A DNA stretch of 64,000 nucleotides from Doryteuthis pealeii. Lineage: Eukaryota > Mollusca > Cephalopoda > Myopsida > Loliginidae. This document shows positions 56,598 to 64,000 of the stretch, piece after piece. Every line of letters begins with the position of its first letter. The stretch's first letter is position 1. The stretch spans positions 19,370,419-19,434,418 of the forward strand of contig CM042179.1 of the NCBI GenBank assembly GCA_023376005.1, in the 5' to 3' direction. The notes beneath the pieces were generated by a model. That model was not told the DNA's origin, made no database searches, and saw only the letters and a list, made by a program, of their open reading frames with translations. The position numbers and the translations under genes were made by a program.

Positions 56598-57270
56598 ATT
56601 TTAATTAAAAAAAAAAAAAAAAAAAAAAAAAGGCTATATATGAAACGTGTAAATTTAGTTAATCGTGTATTCTGAGTTTAATTCTAATCTATTGATAGTT
56701 GGTAGGTTTAAAATTTATGGTAGGGAAAATTATATATATATGAGAGAACATGTGTACTAAATAAACTAAAACCTATATATGGAACGTGTAAATTTAGTTA
56801 ATTATGTATTCTGTGTTTAATTCTAATCTATTGTTTATATTAGGACCTAATTTAGCTATTAATAAACTTTCTCTAATTCTGAGATTACCAATGTTGCGTA
56901 TTATAGCCTCTATCTTAACTGAAAAATTGTTGTCCTTATTTTTGCAATTTTTCAGTTAAGATAGAGGCTATAATACGCAACATTGGTAATCTCAGAATTA
57001 GAGAAAGTTTATTAATAGCTAAATTAGGTCCTAATATAAACAATAGATTAGAATTAAACACAGAATACATAATTAACTAAATTTACACGTTCCATATATA
57101 GGTTTTAGTTTATTTAGTACACATGTTCTCTCATATATATATAATTTTCCCTACCATAAATTTTAAACCTACCAACTATCAATAGATTAGAATTAAACTC
57201 AGAATACACGATTAACTAAATTTACACGTTTCATATATAGCCTTTTTTTTTTTTTTTTCTTAATTAAAAT

Positions 57271-57319
<49 letters not shown>

Positions 57320-58514
57320 GGGATGATTGAGAGTGAAAAGAAGATAATAGAGAAATATAAAAAAAATTAATTACGATTAATTTAACAATATTGACATACG
57401 TATTAACTCCTTTACATGACATTATTTCTTTAAACCATGACACTATTTCTTTAAACCATAATACCCTCTTAGGAGTACGGTCAGTCTAGAACTATTAATA
57501 AATATTTAAGGAAAAGTGGGAAAAAAAAAAAAAAAAAAAATAAGAATAAATAATAACAACAAAAGAATGAAAAAAAAAAATAGTTAAATAAAATATATAA
57601 TTGAAGCAGTACATTATGCCTTTTGTAATTCAAATATTTGATTTATGATATTTAATCTATCTGAAATTTAAGGGGGGAATGGTTTGTCTTATTTTTATTG
57701 TTTTGAATTTTACATCAATCCTAATATGTAATTATTTTAATATATAATTAATATAATATTTAATCTATTTAAGTTTAAAAGAAAAAGAGAAAAAGTACTC
57801 ATAAAAGATATTTTCTTAAAAAAAAAAAAAAAAAATAATAATAATAAAAAAGAATCATTTATTTTTTCTATCAATACTAATACATAATTTAAGATAATCT
57901 TTTATTTACTTATTTACTATAAAAAAATAATTTAAATTAGAGAACAAAGGGGATAAAGGGGAAAAAAAAAAAAAAAAAAAAAAAAAAAGAAAAAGAAGAG
58001 AAATAACACAAAAAAAAGAAAGAGAGGGAGAAAGAATAAGAAATGAAAGGTGAAAGCGAAACAAAAGCTAAGTATGTTAAAAAAAAAAAAAAAAAATTTT
58101 CTATTAACGGTTTTTATTCATTTGTTCACTTTTGTTTTTGAAATTATGACACGCTCACACCGTTGCTACACATTGCTACACATTGCTACACATTGCGACA
58201 TTGCAACATCTTACCGAATGTCAGCCTTGTTCTCAACAAACTTTTAAGAAAGAAAAAAAAGAAAGAGAGAAATAAGAAATTACAGTTATTCGCCCATTCA
58301 TAAAGGAGGAGAAGAAGAAAGAGAGGAAAAAAGGAGAGGAAAAGGAAATAAGAAGAGAAATTATAACCACACAAATATGTAAAAAAAAAAAAAACATAAG
58401 CACGTCATTTCTGAAATCCGTCTCTGACGATAAAGCTTCGCTTTGAAATCGATTAGACATATAAACATCTTTTTGTCTTTATTTTTTACGCATTGTATTG
58501 CCTTCGAATTTTAT
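55363..58514. repeat. Giant near-perfect palindrome, ~1.57-kb arms
   Basis: The left arm 55363-56929 and right arm 56945-58514 are complements throughout, around a 15-nt loop. Differences are almost only in homopolymer and TA run lengths. Markers at both sides include TCAAAGCGAAGCTTTATCGT and the triple ATGTGTAGCA motif. TA runs lie symmetrically at 56571-56595 and 57272-57315. The open frames here are pyrimidine-rich artefacts. It could be a true fold-back or inverted duplication, or an assembly artefact. Confidence 0.95.
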
Positions 58515-58548
<34 letters not shown>

Positions 58549-59076
58549 ATCCAAAGATTAAGTGAAGGAATCTTTCTTATGAGATTGTAGTTTTTTTAAA
58601 TATTGTATTTTGCAGAGCGCAATGTGTGCTCTAATTGTCAGAGTCACAGAACAAAACTATATCAGGAAAAAATAACAGAAGATTTAGATTATAGCCTATT
58701 TCATGGAGCCTAGAGAAATCATCTAGTGCCTTCCATCCTCTGATACAAAATGAGGATTTCTTTATTCTTAAGTCAGTTGAAAACAGATTTTTATTTGTCC
58801 TGTGTTCCTCTGTGTGGGCCACTCCCAAAGGTAATTTAACTGTGGGTCATAAATTGACATCTTGTCCAGCTGGCTCTCAGCTGTTGGTCATTTTTTTTAA
58901 AAGTCTGTCAAACCAATCTACTCCAAATTCCAGCTAGATACTTTGGGTTTTATTTATTTATTCAACTTATCTTCCCATCTCATTTCAATCTTATTTTACT
59001 TCTTCTATCTATTTTTTCTTTTTTTCATTTATAATTTACTCAACTACACACATATATAATTTTTTTACCCAATTAC

Positions 59077-59125
<49 letters not shown>

Positions 59126-59152
59126 TTTTATCTAATTAAATTATTTAATATA

Positions 59153-59462
59153 TCATGGGTGCTAGAAGGCGGTGGCTGTGGGTCTACATGTCCTGGGAAT
59201 GACGTTAAACTCTATCTGATGGTGAGGTTCCAGTTTTGGAGGTTTGTGGAATGTGGAGCACCCCTTCATCACCATTGCTCCCTGGTCCACTCTGACCCGG
59301 AGTGGTAGTACCTGTTAGGGTCCCATCTATGGGTTAAATAGAAAAATGTATTTATAAAAAAATTGTATTATCCATTAAGAATTGATTTATTCCAAAACTT
59401 TATCGGCATTAAATGACCCAATGAGGTTGGTATGCCGTAAAACAAACCAAACCAAACCAAAC
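59153..59462 (-). repeat. Dispersed 'acggcatatcaacc' family, copy in the inverted-repeat spacer
   Basis: A minus-strand copy starting ...AAACCAAACCAAACCAAAC at the right end and ending in 'gctagaaggcggtggctgtg' at the left. It is very similar to 40590-40975. Confidence 0.9.
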
Positions 59463-59479
59463 TTAAATTATTTAACTTA

Positions 59480-59511
59480 TTATATATATGTATATATATA
59501 ATTTATATATT

Positions 59512-59542
<31 letters not shown>

Positions 59543-59571
59543 ATATGTATGTGTGTGTGTGTGTGTGTATA

Positions 59572-59610
<39 letters not shown>

Positions 59611-59899
59611 ATGTGTGTGTGTGTGTGTGTGTATATGTATGTGTGTGTGTGTTGATGATGTTATATAGAAAAAACTTGTCCCTATAATATAACTTATGCT
59701 CTTAGATTATTCATCCAGGATTCCCTATATGTAGGTATATGTTTGTTTATACATACATATGTGTTTGTGTGAATGTATGTGTGTATATGGGTATAAAATT
59801 AGCATAACCACCCTTAATTTAACCCTACAGTACATGAGACCCATATATACATATTCCAAATAAAGTAGTAATTTTTTTAAATTTATTTTTTATATATTT

Positions 59900-59947
<48 letters not shown>

Positions 59948-60001
59948 TAATGTAGAGATTTATGCATGTATATCAATGTGTATACACATATATGCAGATA
60001 A

Positions 60002-60048
<47 letters not shown>

Positions 60049-60132
60049 GGCACATAATTAGATAAAATTAAATATATCCAAATTTAACCCTAAAATATAA
60101 ACTATGCATGCAAACATGAATCATCCAAGTAA

Positions 60133-60185
<53 letters not shown>
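59480..60185. repeat. Microsatellite cluster (TG)n, (TA)n
   Basis: Runs of TG at 59524-59650 with ATATGTATG interruptions, TA at 59914-59938, TG at 60007-60042 and TA at 60140-60184, separated by short degenerate TATG-type sequence. Confidence 0.95.
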
Positions 60186-60186
<1 letters not shown>

Positions 60187-60332
60187 GTATGGATACAGGT
60201 ATGTATGGATGTGTAGGTATATAACTGTATAGCCCCACACTCAACCCTAAGTATGTATGTGAGTATGAATGTTGGTGTATACTTATTTATGTGTGCGTGT
60301 ATATATATAATTAGTTAAATAATTAGATAAAA

Positions 60333-60387
<55 letters not shown>

Positions 60388-60792
60388 GTAATTGGGTAAA
60401 AAATTATATATGTGTGTAGTTGAGTAAATTATAAATGAAAAAAAGAAAAAATAGATAGAAGAAGTAAAATAAGATTGAAATGAGATGGGAAGATAAGTTG
60501 AATAAATAAATAAAACCCAAAGTATCTAGCTGGAATTTGGAGTAGATTGGTTTGACAGACTTTTAAAAAAAATGACCAACAGCTGAGAGCCAGCTGGACA
60601 AGATGTCAATTTATGACCCACAGTTAAATTACCTTTGGGAGTGGCCCACACAGAGGAACACAGGACAAATAAAAATCTGTTTTCAACTGACTTAAGAATA
60701 AAGAAATCCTCATTTTGTATCAGAGGATGGAAGGCACTAGATGATTTCTCTAGGCTCCATGAAATAGGCTATAATCTAAATCTTCTGTTATT

Positions 60793-60801
60793 TTTTTTTT
60801 A

Positions 60802-60848
<47 letters not shown>

Positions 60849-60922
60849 AGAAAATATTTTCAAAAATATAACAGACACATATTTTCTTCTCATATTGTAG
60901 GATTAACTTCCTCACCGTAATT

Positions 60923-60974
<52 letters not shown>

Positions 60975-61136
60975 AAACAATAAAATTTCCATTGCCCAAC
61001 AAATTAAAAAGAAATATCTGCATAGAAATCTTTCTTTTTCTGATACTGATTCAAATAATGATGTTCTTTTCTTTTATCAACAAATTTAAAAACTATGTAA
61101 TTGTATATAGGTATAAAAACAATTTTACCTTTTTTA

Positions 61137-61173
<37 letters not shown>

Positions 61174-61219
61174 TCAAATTTTTCTAAATATTCCATTGTA
61201 ATCTTTGCACAGTTCATGT

Positions 61220-61277
<58 letters not shown>

Positions 61278-61280
61278 TTA

Positions 61281-61326
<46 letters not shown>

Positions 61327-61330
61327 AATT
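60793..61330. repeat. Microsatellite cluster with a small hairpin
   Basis: TA runs at 60806-60843, 60940-60970, 61137-61171 and 61230-61272, CA at 60924-60942 and (GA)n at 61285-61320. The 17-bp arms at 60841-60857 and 60879-60895 form a hairpin. Confidence 0.9.
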
Positions 61331-62070
61331 GACACATACATGTTGGTAAATAAATTCTATTAATCTGTTATTAATCCAGATGGACACCACTAGAGTTTAT
61401 TTTGAGACTGTTTACCTTTTAAAGACTAATTAAGCTAGGCATATGAAAGAGTGTTTGCATTTATGAAAATTGAATGATTTTAGCATTTGAGAAACTTGAT
61501 TATTGTTTAAAATATTTTCAAATTTGATAATTCTCTTTTGTTTGTTAAAGATGTCATGTGATGTAAAAAAATCACCATATAAAAATTAAGTCACTTGATA
61601 ATAGTTGATTATATATATATATATACTAGCAAAAGTACCCGGTCCATGACCAGACTAAAAAAAATTTTAACACCAGATAGTGAGTGGTTAGAGATAATAA
61701 GATGAAAATAATTCACAGAATTTAAAAAAAAAAATGTAATTCTTAACTTTTGAGTGTTTTGAAATATAATTCTATTTTACAAAAACTGTTTTGTACATAT
61801 GACAAAAACTTAAATTGAGTTCCTAATTTACTTATATGGTTATTGGTAGCAAGCAAGTCCTAGCTTGAAATTACTAATTTACATATTCTTTTTTAAAACA
61901 CATGAACTTGGTTTTATCGAAGTTCACATAGAGGCCTAATTGCTTTAATTGCTTGTTGCATTAAAGTGATAAAAAATATCAATTTAGTTTATTTTCTTTT
62001 TTACCCCTAAAAAGTAACAATTAAAAGGAGCTAAGTATTAAATATGTGTCCTTATTTATTTAGCTCTATC
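61331..62070. other. AT-rich stretch with an element-like start
   Basis: At 61625 the sequence ACTAGCAAAAGTACCCGG begins what may be a dispersed repeat (compare 17580 ACTAGCAAATATATGCACCC). No gene seen. Confidence 0.4.
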
Positions 62071-62074
62071 GCCT

Positions 62075-62450
62075 GAGGCTGTACACTATGCTGACAACAC
62101 CTCTGCTGAGTAAAACCACTTTCCAATTGGGCCACCTGTTGGCCATAGATGACCCGTGGTGTTTGCTGAGCAGTCCATCGCATGCACCATTACTTGGGCT
62201 AGATGGGCTGGTTATGTCAAGCCCTAGCACCTACATGATTGTCCCTACCATATGGCTCTGATGGTAAACATCAGAGCCATATGGTAGGGACAATCTAGGG
62301 GTGAAGTTCCAATTATGGAGCTCTGGGAAGTGTGGAGTACCCCTTCATTGCCATTACTCCCAGGCCCACATTGACCCAGGGGTAGTACTTGTTAAGCCCA
62401 CCAAGTACGACCACTCCAGGCACCATCTATTGGTCTAAATAGATAAAAAA
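62075..62450 (-). repeat. Diverged 'acggcatatcaacc' family copy with an internal palindrome
   Basis: Read in minus orientation it contains gggccacctgttgg, 'agccctagcacctac' and 'ggtactta..gttaag'-type blocks of the family. A perfect 26-bp-arm palindrome (62238-62263 with 62269-62294) sits in the middle, where the normal family reads straight. Confidence 0.6.
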
Positions 62451-62471
62451 GGAGTTTAAAAAAATATGTTT

Positions 62472-62585
62472 AATGAATTGGAAATAATTTGAAATTCAAA
62501 TTATTTCTAATTCATTTTTTGTTTGTTTTATTTATTATTACTGGGTATTCAAATTGAATATCCAGTAATAATAAATAAAACAAAC
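62472..62585. repeat. Two consecutive short palindromes
   Basis: Arms 62472-62493 and 62495-62516 (22 bp, one mismatch, 1-nt centre), then 62521-62552 and 62554-62585 (32 bp, one mismatch, 1-nt centre). Confidence 0.9.
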
Positions 62586-62878
62586 ATGACTTTGGCATGA
62601 ATTGTTTTAAAATCTCAATAACGTGTTTGTTATAGTACGTATTTTTACTTCAGACAAAGCATACATTTTCATAAATTTTTTGGCAGAATTTAATGTTTAA
62701 AATGTATCATAAATTAATTACATATTTCATATCATTTTGCTTTTTTACTGATGCTCATTATCTGTTTTAAAGCGGTTTCAACGCCTGTGCCGACGAATGG
62801 TTGGAAGGTTTTTTTAATTTATTTTAGAATTCATCTTTTTTTATTACGGTTAGGAACCAGTCAACGCTACTTCAAAGC

Positions 62879-62986
62879 TCGAATTGTGCCGACAGGAAAT
62901 GGGGTAAGAAGGTCTCGAATTGTGCCGACAGGAGATGGGGTAAGAAGGTCTCGATTTGTGCCGACAGGAGATGGTGTGGGAGGGTA
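62879..62986. repeat. 36-bp tandem repeat, three copies
   Basis: The units contain TCGAATTGTGCCGACAGG followed by a purine-rich half. A related single unit lies near 63075-63110 (catgccgacatgagttgggtgg). The open frame across it is incidental. Confidence 0.85.
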
Positions 62987-63285
62987 GTTTTTGTTTTATT
63001 AGAAATGAACACTGTATTTCTTTTCATACAGTAAATAGTAAGAGACCGACCCTACTGTCTGGGAAGTTCAAAACTAAACTCATGCCGACATGAGTTGGGT
63101 GGTGGAGGGATGACTATAAGGTATTTCTTAATTTTTTTCTTAATTATTGAATTATTAAAAATCAAAAACTAAATTTGGCGTGTTTCTTAGTTAGAAGGAT
63201 ATTAATGTTTATGCAAGATTTCAAATCAGAGTGACTTCCTGTTTTGGACTTATACGTCGACACATACATACCAAATTTCCTTTTA

Positions 63286-63338
<53 letters not shown>

Positions 63339-63344
63339 TTAAAA

Positions 63345-63555
63345 GGCCTATACTAAAAAAGGCAAGAAGCAGGCAATACCATGCAGAGACCATTACAGAT
63401 GCAGACTATGCAGTTGATCTGGCACTTCTTGTAAGTAACCCTGTCATAGGCTGAATCCCTGCTACACAGCCTAGAGAAGGCAGAAGGCAGCACGCAACAT
63501 TGGCCTCTATGTAAACTCTGATAAAACCAAGTTCATGTGTTTTAAAAAAGAATAT
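63345..63555 (+). pseudogene. LINE fragment around the catalytic box
   Basis: The frame begins KARSRQYHAETITDADYAVD then LALL, matching 54490-54560 of the other copy (SRRYPAQTVTDADYADDLAL), with YADD changed to YAVD. It degenerates within 200 bp. A TA run (63291-63335) precedes it. Confidence 0.8.
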
Positions 63556-64000
63556 ATATATTAGTAATTTCAAGCTAAGGCTTGCTTGCTACCAATAACC
63601 ATATAAGTCCCAAACTATTTGTCTCATGTTCATTCATTGGCAACTTTGTCAACACACACACTATGCATGCATAATGAAGAGTGATATTGGACATCCAGCT
63701 GAATAAAAACAAAATATGTCAAAGGTTTGTGGTGGACAATCCCAATTAATAACTGGTGAGCTGTGGCTGGCAGATTTACCGACCATTGCAGTAAGCCGTA
63801 ATATCTTAGGTGTGTCTTAGTTTGTCCTTGCTTTCTACTGGACCAGATTATTATCTTATCTAGTCAATTGTGAACAGTTCCATAATATGATAAATAGAAA
63901 ATACTGATGTGACTATTGCCTGTGTAAACAAAGAATTAAATTCTGGTGGATCATGGCTACAAATTCTTTTGAATGATTCACATGATATCACAAATCTTGA
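63556..64000. other. Window end, no gene seen
   Basis: AT-rich, with no exon of the AtuA-like gene recognisable on the minus strand. Confidence 0.5.

Larger units (their letters stand above)
58671..60792. repeat. Second large inverted repeat, ~470-bp arms
   Basis: The arms 58671-59139 and about 60321-60792 are close complements, differing mainly in TA-run length. The 1.18-kb spacer holds a copy of the 'acggcatatcaacc' family and long TG/TA microsatellites. The arm's minus-strand frame at 58631-58828 (STDLRIKKSSFCIRGWKALD) faintly resembles the end of a CR1/L2-type LINE. Confidence 0.9.

Noticed and set aside
58631..58828. Host exon encoding STDLRIKKSSFCIRGWKALD
   Set aside because: The same sequence is present inverted at 60640-60790 as an inverted-repeat arm, and it resembles a LINE end more than a host protein.

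Overview
This is eukaryotic, and specifically animal, nuclear DNA. It is strongly AT-rich, its genes are split by GT-AG introns up to 7 kb long, and it is crowded with LINEs, tRNA-derived SINEs, LTR elements, fold-back repeats and (TA)n microsatellites. Nothing bacterial, viral or CRISPR-like is present as an active system. The repeat types fit a lophotrochozoan invertebrate, perhaps a mollusc, but that is inference from style and not a species call.

Two host genes can be supported. (1) A small plus-strand gene (exons 11128-11242 and 13663-13694) encodes a 48-residue single-span protein that resembles TOMM5, the small subunit of the mitochondrial outer-membrane translocase. (2) A large minus-strand gene occupies most of the window, from its stop codon at 17313 to its most upstream visible exon at 52605. 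Its sixteen exons join in one reading frame with every splice phase matching, and give 524 residues of an AtuA-family (DUF1446) protein with both the AtuA domain and the C-terminal ferredoxin-like domain. Its 5' exons lie outside the window or were not found in the repeat-rich 52.6-64 kb stretch.

Layout: 1-1714, AT-rich repeats and a 43-bp-arm hairpin. 1715-8081, a decayed Ty3/gypsy-type LTR retrotransposon with a 5-bp target duplication (GTTAT), with a further 1159-bp TG...CA segment lying in its left LTR. 8087-10830, interleaved inverted-repeat remnants. 10.8-13.8 kb, the TOMM5-like gene. 13.8-15.6 kb, a mariner-type MITE, a 53-bp tandem array and a fossil LINE. 17.3-52.6 kb, the AtuA-like gene. 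Its introns hold SINEs, palindromes, two LINE families, a fossil gypsy integrase and a 1.94-kb non-autonomous LTR element (31118-33054) whose interior carries an arginine/aspartate-rich coding relic and a 31-bp minisatellite open in all frames. 52.6-64 kb, a LINE copy disabled only by C-to-T-type nonsense changes, a 3.15-kb near-perfect palindrome, a second 2.1-kb inverted repeat, dense microsatellites and repeat fragments.

The two host genes have no visible operon-like or pathway link. The most rewarding items for follow-up are the two-domain AtuA-like gene in an animal, the non-autonomous LTR element with its minisatellite interior, the giant palindrome, and the conserved hairpin pair inside the gypsy LTRs. 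I did not find a clearly new biological system; the novelty lies in the mobile-element structures and in the little-known AtuA-like gene.
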